A stretch of 64,000 nucleotides of DNA from Methylobacterium sp. R2-1 (GTDB taxonomy: Bacteria; Pseudomonadota; Alphaproteobacteria; Rhizobiales; Beijerinckiaceae): contig NZ_JACHWM010000011.1 in assembly GCF_014191355.1 (NCBI RefSeq), positions 165,601 to 229,600 on the forward strand, written 5' to 3'. Shown here one piece after another: positions 33,886 to 42,429 of the stretch. Within the stretch, counting starts at the first letter, position 1. Every line of letters starts with the position of its first letter. A program made the translations under genes and the position numbers. The notes below the pieces were generated by a model that searched no databases, had not been told where the DNA came from, and saw only the letters and a list, made by a program, of their open reading frames with translations.

Positions 33886-35570
33886 GGGGTCTCGTCCTCT
33901 CTCTCGTCGCAGCGGACCAGCCAGCCGCGGTAATGCACGAGCCTACCGACGAGCGGCAGGAACAGGGCCACATCGAAGCGGAAGCGACCCTGCGCATCGA
34001 CCCGCTCGCTCGCCCGCGTCGTCGGCCGCAGGAAACGCGGCAGGGGCAGCGGGCCGAGCCGCCAGCCCGTCACCGCCATGTCGAGCCCGTCGGCGTGGGC
34101 GCTCACCGCGAGGTCCATCGCGAACGGGCCGAAGCGCTCGCGCACCCGCCCGCTTCCATCGGGGCCGGCGAGCCGCATCCGGCTGGAGAAGCGGCGGCCC
34201 GGAAAATGGCGCGTCCAGCGCTCCGCGCCGACCTCGAAGTCGGGTTCCATCGTGACGCGGATCGACCCGTCCTCCATGGCGGGCGGCAGCCGGAACAGCA
34301 GGGCGACGAGGGCAACCAGGCGTCCACGCCCGCGCAGAACCTCGGCCCGGCCGCGGAAGGCGCAGTCCCCCACCGCACCATGCAGGGCGCGGACCGCCTC
34401 TGGCATCCGCCCGAAGCCGGCGCCGAGCGCCCGCTCGAACAGCGGCACGGGATGATCGGTGTCGCGGCGGGTGCGGATGGCCAGGCGGCGCATCTCCGCC
34501 TCGATCGCGTCGAGCGGCAGCACGCCGACGCAAGGGTAGGCGCCGGGCGGGATCGACGCGGCGGAGGGATCGGTGAGGCGGCGGATCGCGGCGAGAGCGG
34601 GCAGGGTCGGGATGAAGGGGCCGTCGCCGGCCTCCGCGACGAGGCTCCACACGGCGCGCGTCGGCTGCCCTGCCGCGTCACGGCCCAAAACCTCGACGCT
34701 CATACCGCCGCGGTCGCTACCGAAGCGGTCGAGCCAGCCGGCCATGGCCAGGAAGGGGTGGGCGAAAGGCAGGAGCGAGGGCAGGACGCGCCATCGCACC
34801 GGCAGGCTCGCGAGGCTCAGGCCCCAATGCAGCACGGGCAGTTCGAGTCCGGCCCGGAACAGGGCCGTCTGCAGCCGGGGAAAGCGGGCCGGCAGGATGT
34901 CGAGGTCGGGCGTCTCGCACAGGCTGGCGAAGCGCCGGCCGAGGCCCGGTACGGCGATCCGGCCGAGCAGGCCCCAGCCGGGCCGGTTCTGCCACGTGCC
35001 GGCCCGCAGTACGCGCACCGGCTGACCCGCATAGGAGAGGATCGCGCGCATCACCGAGAGTCCGCGGGGTGCCCGGTTGCCCGGCACGATCGCGACCCGC
35101 ACGGTCTCGATCGAGCGCCAGCCCGCGGTCAGTGCGTCGAGCACCGCGTTCGACAGGGCCGGAGTCGAACTCGCGCCGGTCAGCGCGACGACGTTCTTCG
35201 CCCGCGCCGCCGCATCGAGGACGGGAAACGCCGCAACGAAGTCGCGACCGTCGGCGAGATCGAGATACGGCAGGCCGGCCTCGATCGCCGCGCGGGCGAG
35301 GACCGGCACGCCGCCCTGGAACGGCCCGGCGGCGTCCACCACGACCGCTGCGCCGAGCACCCGCAACTCCGCGGCGTCGGCCCGTGTCGCGTCGAGACGC
35401 ACGGCCCGCCCGCGCCCATCCGGCACGGTGCGGGCCACGGCCTCCGCCCTGGCCAGGTCACGACCGGCGACGATCACGCCAAGTTCGGTGGTGGCGGCGA
35501 GCCCGGCGACGAGCCGCGCTCCGAAGGCGCCGGCCCCACCAACCACGAGGATGGCGGGCGACTGCGTCAG
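33882..35570 (-). CDS. Saccharopine dehydrogenase-like oxidoreductase with DUF4166 domain
   Basis: The about 562-residue protein has an N-terminal Rossmann domain (ILVVGGAGAFGARLVAGLA) of the saccharopine dehydrogenase-like type, with LTGASSTPALSNAVLDAL, and a C-terminal DUF4166 domain (about 380-555) with FERALGAGFGRMPEAVRALH and HFPGRRFSSRM. Fusions of this kind occur in many proteobacteria without a proven reaction. The open frame continues far upstream, but that part overlaps the preceding gene. The most natural start is CTG at 35570, whose bases overlap that gene's TGA (CTGA); this is unusual and uncertain. Confidence 0.75.
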   Translation of the reverse strand: MTQSPAILVVGGAGAFGARLVAGLAATTELGVIVAGRDLARAEAVARTVPDGRGRAVRLDATRADAAELRVLGAAVVVDAAGPFQGGVPVLARAAIEAGLPYLDLADGRDFVAAFPVLDAAARAKNVVALTGASSTPALSNAVLDALTAGWRSIETVRVAIVPGNRAPRGLSVMRAILSYAGQPVRVLRAGTWQNRPGWGLLGRIAVPGLGRRFASLCETPDLDILPARFPRLQTALFRAGLELPVLHWGLSLASLPVRWRVLPSLLPFAHPFLAMAGWLDRFGSDRGGMSVEVLGRDAAGQPTRAVWSLVAEAGDGPFIPTLPALAAIRRLTDPSAASIPPGAYPCVGVLPLDAIEAEMRRLAIRTRRDTDHPVPLFERALGAGFGRMPEAVRALHGAVGDCAFRGRAEVLRGRGRLVALVALLFRLPPAMEDGSIRVTMEPDFEVGAERWTRHFPGRRFSSRMRLAGPDGSGRVRERFGPFAMDLAVSAHADGLDMAVTGWRLGPLPLPRFLRPTTRASERVDAQGRFRFDVALFLPLVGRLVHYRGWLVRCDEREDETP

Positions 35571-36469
35571 GGAATCGCCCCCTGGGGCAGGGCCGAGCCC
35601 GGCGCGCGCGGCGGCGGGAGATGGGGAGGCGGCTTCACGCCGGCGGCTTTCGCGGCCTCGCGCGCCGCGGCCTTGGCGGCCTTTTCCGCCTTCTCCGCCT
35701 CCGCCGCGACGGCTTCGGGCGTGGGCGCCGTGCGGCGGGCTTTGGGCGGCGGCAGGAGCTTGCCCGAAGGCGCGGCGCCGCATTCGCGGAAGCGAAGCTC
35801 GGCCAGGGGCTCGCCGGTCTCCGCGTTGATCGGCAGGCTGTCGGGGAGAGGCACCAGGGAGGGATCCCACTGGATCTTGCCGCCGATGGTCCCCTCAAGG
35901 GTCGCCGGCGAGGCGCCCCGGCGCAGGGACAGCAGATCCGGCCCGTAGGCGGTGGCGACCTTGCCGGCGACCACGACCTGGAGCACGCGCGTCACGTCGG
36001 GCGTGAGCGGACGCAAAGGGTTGTCGAGGGTGATGGCGCCGCTGCGGGTCACCCACAGCTCGATGTTCTTGGCCCCCTGATAGCGGACGGCTTGGCCGGG
36101 CTCGCAGGCCACCGGCGGCGCTGCGAAATTCGTCGCGGCCGGCGACGGAACGGCGGGGGGAATCGGATTTGCGGCGGCTCCCGCTGCGACCGGCTCGGCC
36201 GCCGGCTTCATGTCCACAGGTTTCGCATCCGCGGGCGCCGACGAAGCCGGTGCATTCGCCTCGGGCTTGGTCTCGGGCTTGGCTTGCGGCTTCGGACGGG
36301 GCTTGGGCCGCGGCTTGGGTTTGGGCTTAGGCGTGTCCGGCACCGCGTCGGACTCGGTCGGCGCCTGCGTCGAGGGGGCCTCGTCCTGCGCGAGAGCCGC
36401 GGGCCTCATCTCTGGGGCGAGCGTCATCCAGGCCGCCGCGAGGGCAGCGATCCGGCCAATCCGTCTCAT
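35567..36469 (-). CDS. Secreted protein with Lys-Pro repeats and Ala-rich tail
   Basis: The 300-residue product has a signal peptide (ending near PAALA, residue 27), then a run of KP/RP dipeptides (residues 48-70), an Ala/Pro linker, and a globular part of about 150 residues with VRYQGAKNIELWVTRSGAI and GKIQWDPSLVPLPDSLPIN. The last 80 residues are Ala/Glu/Lys helical (EAEKAEKAAKAAAREA). The middle is of a type found in Methylobacterium hypothetical proteins. KP-rich arms often span the periplasm. It overlaps its neighbours by 4 nt on both sides. Confidence 0.72.
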   Translation of the reverse strand: MRRIGRIAALAAAWMTLAPEMRPAALAQDEAPSTQAPTESDAVPDTPKPKPKPRPKPRPKPQAKPETKPEANAPASSAPADAKPVDMKPAAEPVAAGAAANPIPPAVPSPAATNFAAPPVACEPGQAVRYQGAKNIELWVTRSGAITLDNPLRPLTPDVTRVLQVVVAGKVATAYGPDLLSLRRGASPATLEGTIGGKIQWDPSLVPLPDSLPINAETGEPLAELRFRECGAAPSGKLLPPPKARRTAPTPEAVAAEAEKAEKAAKAAAREAAKAAGVKPPPHLPPPRAPGSALPQGAIP

Positions 36470-36930
36470 CGGGCCGACCGGTCCTTCGCCGTGGGCGGGG
36501 TCTCGTCGGGGGCAAGCGCCTGCTTCAGCGTCCGGTTCTGCTGGTCGAGAAGTTGATCGAGCATCTGGCTATCGAGTTCTTCCGCGTCGAACCTTCGGGC
36601 TGTCCCGGCGCCGCTCCCGCGCGCCTTGTCCGCAGGTCCGTCCACCGCTTCTCCGTTGATGACTTGCCCCTCGATGATCTGCCCCTCGATGACGGGACCA
36701 CCGGTCATCTGGCCATCGATGATGCGGGCATCGAGCACCTGCGCGCCACGATCGATCGGGCTGGGTTGAGAGGCGGTCAGCACCTTCGAGACGGCATCCG
36801 CGTTATCGGCCCATTCCTCCTCGCGGGGAAGGCGCAGGGGAGGCTGGCGCGGCCCCTTGGAGAGCGTCGCCACGAAGATGCAGGCGAGCAGGGTCGCCGC
36901 CACCGCGGCCAGGATCACCAGGGTTTCCAT
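36466..36930 (-). CDS. Membrane-anchored protein with DGQ/EGQ repeats
   Basis: The 154-residue product starts METLVILAAVAATLLACIF, an N-terminal membrane anchor of about 20 residues, then a soluble region. Residues about 65-100 contain a short periodic stretch with repeats of the kind I-x-G-Q (IIDGQ, IEGQ, IEGQ, INGE), and the rest has a Gln/Leu-rich helix (LDSQMLDQLLDQQNRTL). I recognise no family. It heads the minus-strand operon, overlapping the next start by 4 nt. No regulator site is apparent upstream. Confidence 0.68.
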   Translation of the reverse strand: METLVILAAVAATLLACIFVATLSKGPRQPPLRLPREEEWADNADAVSKVLTASQPSPIDRGAQVLDARIIDGQMTGGPVIEGQIIEGQVINGEAVDGPADKARGSGAGTARRFDAEELDSQMLDQLLDQQNRTLKQALAPDETPPTAKDRSAR

Positions 36931-37279
36931 GATCGGGCCGACCCTAGACCGGATCGCGCGCCGTTGCACGTGCCGGGGACATGGCAGTCAGGGCCATTGC
37001 TCGAACCCGCATCAGCGGCTTCGCGGCCCGAAAAGCGCCGCGCGGAGCGGGCTTTTCGAGGCATGAGCCTCGGAAAGCGTCGAACGGAGCGATAGCCTGA
37101 GCCCGTGGAGGCGGGCGCCGACGACTGAGGCCGGCAAAAAGCCAGGGTGATCGCTTTCAAGCGATTGCCCTGCACGCCACCCCGTCCGGGAACGGTCCTT
37201 GCGTCGCGGGCCGAAGGGTGAGAACCGCGTGATCGCCGCCGCCCGACGGTCACCGGCCGCTCACGACCAGGAACGCTCG

Positions 37280-40255
37280 ATGCCCCTCGAAGATTCACGC
37301 TCCGGCCAAGCGCAGCCAGCCGCGCCGACGCCCGCCGCTTCGCCCGCACATCCGGCGGCGGCCCCTGCTCGGCCCACGGAGCGCGACCTCACCGGTCGCG
37401 ACTTGGAGGCCGAACTCCTCGACCTCGTCGCTCGAACCCGCGAGCAGGCGAGCGAGGACCCGTTCCGCAATCCTGTCCTGGCGGTCACGCTCGCCATCAC
37501 CCGCCGGCTCGATCGCGACGAAATCGGGGAGACGGATCTCGACGCGCTGCTCGCCACCCTGCGGCGGCGGGCACTCACGGCCCGGGCCGAGCGGTTGCGC
37601 GGCTATGTCGGCCTCGATGCCGACGCGTCCGCCGGGGAGCCGCCCCCCGTGGTGGACCTCGCGAACCGGCTCGTGGCGGCGGAGGCGCGGGGCTCGGGCG
37701 ATTTCGAGACGTTCCGCGGGCGCGTCGGTCACACCGCCTTCGCGGCGGTGTTCACGGCGCATCCCACCTTCGGCATGCCGCGGGCCGTGGCCGAGCTGAT
37801 TGCGCGGGCCGCCTCGCTGGCGGATGCCGACAAGCGGGCGCCGATCATCGGCGAGGCCGCCGCCCGCTCGACCCGGCCCGATCCGCAGATCAGCCTGGAT
37901 GACGAGTTCGAGCAGGCCTGCGTGGCCGCCAACCACGGCCGCGCCGCCATCGACGCCTTCAACGGCGCGATCCTGGACGCCGCCCGCGCCCGCTGGCCGG
38001 ATCGCTGGACCGAACTGGTGCCCAAGCCTCTGGCCATTGCCAGCTGGGTCGGCTGCGACACTGACGGTCGCACCGATATCGGCTGGTGGGACACCATGCG
38101 CTACCGGCTGATCTCCAAGCGCATGCAATTCGACCGCCTCCTGCGCGACCTGCCCGACATCCCCGCCACCCGCGTGGTGCGCGAACTGACCGCAGGCGCG
38201 CGCGACGCCGTCGAGCGCCAGCTCGCGGGCGCGCCGCTTCTCGGCACAAAGCCGTCTCTGGAGGCGGTCCACCGCTTCGCGCTGGCCCTCATCATCGAAC
38301 GTGAGCGGGCACAAACCGATGCCGGCCCGATCCTGGCCGGGCTCGCGGCCGCGATCGGGGCCGCCGAAACCGACGCGGACCGCCGCGCCATCGCGGTGCT
38401 GCGCTCAGGCGTTTCCGCACACGGCCTCTCGAACGCGCTGCCGCATTTCCGGCTGAACGCCAGCCAGATCCACAACGCGGTGCGCCGGGTCATCGATCTG
38501 GAAGGCGAGCCGACCGACGCCGCTCAACGCCGCTCCCACCTCTCGGCGATCAACACGCTGCTCAACGACGTGCGCGCCGTCCCCGTCGATTTCGGGGCGC
38601 TCGCCGCCGAGCGAGCTTCGGCCGCGCGGTTGATGATGACGATCACCCAGATCCTCAAGCACGTCGACGGCACCCACCCGGTGCGCTTCCTCATCGCCGA
38701 GACCGAGACCGGCTACACCCTGCTCGCGGCGTTGTGGCTCGCGCGCCATTACGGCATCTCCGACAAGCTCGAGATCACGCCGCTGTTTGAGACCGCGAGT
38801 GCGCTGGAACAGGGCATCCGCGTGCTCGATGATGCGCTGCGCAACCCGCATTGGCGCGCCCACCTCAAGCGCCTCGGCCGGCTCTCGGTGCAGTTCGGCT
38901 ACTCGGATTCCGGGCGCTATGTCGGCCAGTTGGCTGCGACCTTCTGGATCGAGCGCCTGCGTCTGCGCATCACCGAGCTGATGACGCAGAATGGCCTTTC
39001 CGACGTCGAACTCGTCATCTTCGACACCCACGGCGAGTCGATCGGCCGGGGTGCCCATCCGACGAGCCTGCGCGACCGCCTCGCCTATCTCGCGCCGGAG
39101 GATTCGCGCCGGCGCAATGCTGCTTCCGGCATCCGTGAGCGACTGGAATCGAGCTTCCAGGGCTCGGACGGCTACCTGATGTTCGGCTCGCCCGAACTCG
39201 CCGGAGCCTCGGTGGCGCGCATCGCCGAGCACGTCTTCGCCGATGCGCTGACCGAGGACGACGCCTTCGCCGACTACGCGCTCAACGACCGGGCCGCCGC
39301 GCCCACCGCGGACCCGATCTACGAGGAGGCCGACTTCGCCGCCGAGTTCTTTCGCGTCGTGCGCCAGGACATGGAAACCTTGGTGGATGACCGCGGCTAC
39401 GCGGCTTTGCTCGGCACCTTCGGCCCGAGCCTGATCGACCGCACGGGCTCGCGTCCCGTGGCGCGCCAGTCGGACGGCGGGGGGCCGGCCGCGATCACTC
39501 ATCCGCGCCAGATGCGTGCGATCCCCAACAACGCGATCCTGCAGCAGCTCGGCTATCTCGCCAACTCGCTGCACGGCGTCGGCCGCGCCGCGCACCGGGC
39601 GCCGGAGCTGTTTCGCCACATGCGGGCGAACTCCGTGCGCTTCTCCCGCGCCTTCCGCCTCGTGCAGCACGCCGCCAGCGTCGGCGACCTCGACGTGATG
39701 CGCGCCTATATCGACACGCTCGATCCGGCGGTGTGGCTGGAGCGCGCCCGCCGCACCCGGCGCGACGCGCGGCGCGACGAACTCGTCACAATCGCCGCAG
39801 CGCTCGAGCGGCTGAACCTCGCCCCCGACCTGCGCCGCCTGTTCGGCCGGCTCACCTGCGACGGGCTTTTCCTCCAGGCCGCAGCGCCGGACCTCGCCAC
39901 GATGTCGACCCGGCTCGCTCTGCTCCACGCGATCCGCCTCGCACTGATCCACCGGATCTGGTTCCTGGCCGCCCACATCCCGAGCTTCCGGCCGCAGGCG
40001 GGTCTCACCCGGGAGATGCTGCTGGAGCGCTTCCTGCGCCTCGACATCGACGGCTGCCTGAAGCTGCTCGACGAGATCTATCCGGTTACGCCCGACCCGA
40101 CGCTGGGCCTCAATTTCGGCGAGCCGCCGGGCCCGCGCGACGTCGGCACCTACGAGACCGAGCACAACACTCTGTTCGGGCCGATCCGGCGGATGTTCGA
40201 GCGGGTGCGGGAGATTTCGGGGATCATCCAGCACGAGGTCGGCGCGTTCGGCTGA
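37280..40255 (+). CDS. Phosphoenolpyruvate carboxylase-like protein, divergent active site
   Basis: The 991-residue protein has the overall size and several blocks of PEP carboxylase (PEP + bicarbonate to oxaloacetate). Key positions differ. The TAHPTE motif reads TAHPTF (H161 kept). The HGRGG-SIGRGG loop reads HGESIGRGAH (H584 kept, the first Arg lost, R590 kept). YSDSNKDGG reads YSDSGRYVG. The N-terminal 75 residues are Ala/Pro rich. M. extorquens makes its serine-cycle enzyme from another ppc gene, so this may be a paralogue with altered or no activity. The start at 37280 (MPLEDSRSG) is preferred over an in-frame upstream Met. Confidence 0.8.
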   Translation: MPLEDSRSGQAQPAAPTPAASPAHPAAAPARPTERDLTGRDLEAELLDLVARTREQASEDPFRNPVLAVTLAITRRLDRDEIGETDLDALLATLRRRALTARAERLRGYVGLDADASAGEPPPVVDLANRLVAAEARGSGDFETFRGRVGHTAFAAVFTAHPTFGMPRAVAELIARAASLADADKRAPIIGEAAARSTRPDPQISLDDEFEQACVAANHGRAAIDAFNGAILDAARARWPDRWTELVPKPLAIASWVGCDTDGRTDIGWWDTMRYRLISKRMQFDRLLRDLPDIPATRVVRELTAGARDAVERQLAGAPLLGTKPSLEAVHRFALALIIERERAQTDAGPILAGLAAAIGAAETDADRRAIAVLRSGVSAHGLSNALPHFRLNASQIHNAVRRVIDLEGEPTDAAQRRSHLSAINTLLNDVRAVPVDFGALAAERASAARLMMTITQILKHVDGTHPVRFLIAETETGYTLLAALWLARHYGISDKLEITPLFETASALEQGIRVLDDALRNPHWRAHLKRLGRLSVQFGYSDSGRYVGQLAATFWIERLRLRITELMTQNGLSDVELVIFDTHGESIGRGAHPTSLRDRLAYLAPEDSRRRNAASGIRERLESSFQGSDGYLMFGSPELAGASVARIAEHVFADALTEDDAFADYALNDRAAAPTADPIYEEADFAAEFFRVVRQDMETLVDDRGYAALLGTFGPSLIDRTGSRPVARQSDGGGPAAITHPRQMRAIPNNAILQQLGYLANSLHGVGRAAHRAPELFRHMRANSVRFSRAFRLVQHAASVGDLDVMRAYIDTLDPAVWLERARRTRRDARRDELVTIAAALERLNLAPDLRRLFGRLTCDGLFLQAAAPDLATMSTRLALLHAIRLALIHRIWFLAAHIPSFRPQAGLTREMLLERFLRLDIDGCLKLLDEIYPVTPDPTLGLNFGEPPGPRDVGTYETEHNTLFGPIRRMFERVREISGIIQHEVGAFG

Positions 40256-40294
40256 GGGCGGAAGGGGGCCGGTCACCGAGGCTCCCTTCGAGAC

Positions 40295-40540
40295 TCAGTG
40301 CTTCAGCATGCTCTCGAAGCTCGCATCCGGCTCGACCTTGCCGGCGAAGCGCGCCAGCCGGCTCAGGCTCGGCTCGGCCAGGCCGCCGGCATTGGCGTAG
40401 GTGGCGAGCGCGAAGCTCACCAGGAGTTCGGCCTCCTCGTGAGTCATCGCCCGCCCGCTCAGGGTGCTGGCCGCGCCGCGCACGGCGAGGGCGGCTTGGC
40501 GGAAGGCGGGGTCGTTCTTCAGTTCGTCCAGGCGACTCAT
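40295..40540 (-). CDS. Small hypothetical protein
   Basis: The 81-residue product starts MSRLDELKNDPAFRQAALAV and is helical: AAALTLS-like and EEAELLVSFALATYANAG stretches suggest two or three helices. It ends PDASFESMLKH. A longer frame upstream has no features, so this ATG is used. It is convergent with the PEP-carboxylase-like gene, with 39 bp between stops. Confidence 0.6.
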   Translation of the reverse strand: MSRLDELKNDPAFRQAALAVRGAASTLSGRAMTHEEAELLVSFALATYANAGGLAEPSLSRLARFAGKVEPDASFESMLKH

Positions 40541-40815
40541 CGGGCGTCCTCGGGGCCGTACTCGGTGTTGCGTGGTCCTGCCGGCAGGGCCGGCTGCGCG
40601 GGCTGTTCCTGAAACGCTCGAAGCCTCGTCTCGTCTCCGACGGGGCTGGCGCCGCAGCGAACAGCCTAAGCGCGGCTTAAGTGAACTGCGCCCGAACGGG
40701 AACACCGTTCCGCAAGGGGGCGGTCCGGTTGTTCCGACTGAACACTCGCCATCCATGCGGGCAGCAATACATTCATGGATCGGCTGGGCCGCGAGCGGCG
40801 AGGGGAGGGCGCACC

Positions 40816-41019
40816 ATGGAAGGGGTCGGCGACGGCATCGACCGGGACGAGACCGACGCGCCCGCCTATCGCGACGGCCGTCAGGCTGCCGAGCGGCGCG
40901 AGGGTGCAGCAGGGAACCCGCATCCCGCAGGCTCGGATGAGCACCGTCTCTGGCAGGCAGGCCACGCCTCGGTGACGGCGCCCGATGTCATCGCCGACAA
41001 GATCGGCGATTTCGCCTGA
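40816..41019 (+). CDS. Rmf/CrpA-like small protein
   Basis: The 67-residue product has a stretch APAYRDGRQAAERREGAAGN followed by NPHPAGSDEHRLWQAGH. This pattern of A-Y-x-x-G, NP and W-x-x-G is that of ribosome modulation factor-like proteins of alphaproteobacteria (Rmf/CrpA group). E. coli RMF dimerises ribosomes in stationary phase; a matching role here is only inferred. The ATG at 40816 is used rather than a start further upstream. Confidence 0.6.
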   Translation: MEGVGDGIDRDETDAPAYRDGRQAAERREGAAGNPHPAGSDEHRLWQAGHASVTAPDVIADKIGDFA

Positions 41020-41160
41020 GGCGAACACCCGGAACCATCATTCGAGGGCGTCAGTCCTCGCGTCGGCCTCCCTCGCGAACGGCGCGCGGCGGCAGGAGGA
41101 AGGTGGGCGGCGGTACGGTGTCGTGAGGACGCCGCCGAGGATCAGCGCGAAGGAGCGGCG

Positions 41161-41523
41161 ATGCGAGTGCTGGAAACACCGGATGGGCGCTACATCGTCG
41201 TGCACGGCCGGCTATGGCGGCGCCACCGGCCCGATCTCGAACCCCTGCAGCGCGACCGCTTGGTCCGCGACCTGATGGATGCCCGACGCGCGGTGCGCGC
41301 CGCCAAGCGCTCCGGCGACGAGGCGGCGCTTGTCCGCGCCCGAGCGGCCGTGGATGCCGCAAAGCACGGACTCGGCGAGCGTGGACCGGTCTGGTGGACG
41401 GACGGCGCGCCCGACCACAACCGGCGCATGATCGGCAACACGCCCTACGCCGCGTGGTACGCGGGCCTGCCTGACGCCGTGAAAGCCGACCCCGACCGCC
41501 GCAGGCGGTCGGGTGGGGAATAG
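41161..41523 (+). CDS. Conserved hypothetical protein
   Basis: The 120-residue protein starts MRVLETPDGRYIVVHGRLWR and has a basic, Ala-rich middle (LMDARRAVRAAKRSGDEAAL, then RARAAVDAAKHGLGERG), followed by PVWWTDGAPDHNRRMIGNTPY. This WWTDGAPD-N pattern is frequent in small proteins of Rhizobiales, some of which carry a loose 'biopolymer transporter' label. I can give no function. The start is well supported because the N-terminus matches the pattern. Confidence 0.72.
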   Translation: MRVLETPDGRYIVVHGRLWRRHRPDLEPLQRDRLVRDLMDARRAVRAAKRSGDEAALVRARAAVDAAKHGLGERGPVWWTDGAPDHNRRMIGNTPYAAWYAGLPDAVKADPDRRRRSGGE

Positions 41524-41943
41524 AGGAGGCCGATGCAGCATTTGCTGCAACGTTCGTGTGCGGCACCGCACAGACGGTTTTTCGGGTTTCGTCCGCACGA
41601 CGCCCGAACCCCTCTCTGGGACGCCAAAGCCTCGGACACGACCGAGTCGTGCGATTGCCATGGCCTCCCAGTTCTGATTAATTCTAGATAAGAAATGCAG
41701 TCGAGGCCGTTCCACGGCCTCCGCATCGTCGCGGCGGAGCGACAACGCCGCCCCCGCGACCGACGATAGGCACGAACCAAGAGCCGGACGGTATCATCCG
41801 TGAACCGGCCGCCACGGCACCGATCCACCCGCTCGTCGGGCCTCGGATCGGTCCCGATACGGCATCCATGGGGAACGGCAGATCGATCCGGCCGCCGAGC
41901 GGACATCCCATCCGCTCGCGCGCCTTCCATTCTGAAACGGCAG
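41524..41943. other. Intergenic region upstream of the iorA-like gene
   Basis: No recognisable gene or RNA was found. The open frames here have low-complexity, Arg-rich translations. The promoter of the iorAB-like pair should lie here. An AT-richer patch, GATTAATTCTAGATAAGAA (near 41675-41695), could be part of it, but I cannot define boxes. Confidence 0.4.
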
Positions 41944-42429
41944 ATGACAGCGATGATAAAACTCACGGTCAACGGAGCCGAACGCAGCTTCGACGGCGAT
42001 CCCGAGATGCCGTTGCTCTGGTACCTGCGTGACGAACTCGGCCTCACCGGCACCAAGTTCGGCTGCGGCATCGCCCAGTGCGGCGCCTGCACGGTCCATC
42101 TCGGCGGCACCGCGGCGCGGGCCTGCATTACCCCCGTCTCAGCGGCGGAGGGCCAGGAGATCACGACGATCGAGGGGCTCTCGCCCGACGGCAACCACCC
42201 GGTCCAAGTGGCGTGGCGCGACCTGAACGTGGCCCAGTGCGGTTACTGCCAGACCGGCCAGATCATGCAGGCGGCCTCGCTCCTCAAGGACACGCCGAAG
42301 CCAACCGATCAGCAGATCGACGAGAACATGAGCGGCAACATCTGCCGCTGCGGCACTTATCCGCGCATCCGCGCCGCGATCCATCAGGCTGCCGGTCAGG
42401 CGCCCGCCACCAAGGGAGATCGCCTGTGA
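41944..42429 (+). CDS. iorA: Molybdopterin oxidoreductase [2Fe-2S] subunit (isoquinoline 1-oxidoreductase alpha type)
   Basis: This 161-residue subunit carries two [2Fe-2S] clusters that pass electrons from the Mo centre. A plant-type ferredoxin cluster is seen in [17 protein letters not shown] with a later Cys (RACITP). The second is the helical cluster in [16 protein letters not shown] and [11 protein letters not shown]. Family members oxidise N-heterocycles or aldehydes. The start is ATG 41944 ([11 protein letters not shown]) or 41953. Its TGA overlaps the GTG of the large-subunit gene. iorA is a type label, since the substrate is not known. Confidence 0.9.
   Translation: MTAMIKLTVNGAERSFDGDPEMPLLWYLRDELGLTGTKFGCGIAQCGACTVHLGGTAARACITPVSAAEGQEITTIEGLSPDGNHPVQVAWRDLNVAQCGYCQTGQIMQAASLLKDTPKPTDQQIDENMSGNICRCGTYPRIRAAIHQAAGQAPATKGDRL

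Noticed and set aside
41030..41160. A promoter or RNA before the 41.2-kb hypothetical gene
   Set aside because: No box, fold or terminator stands out.
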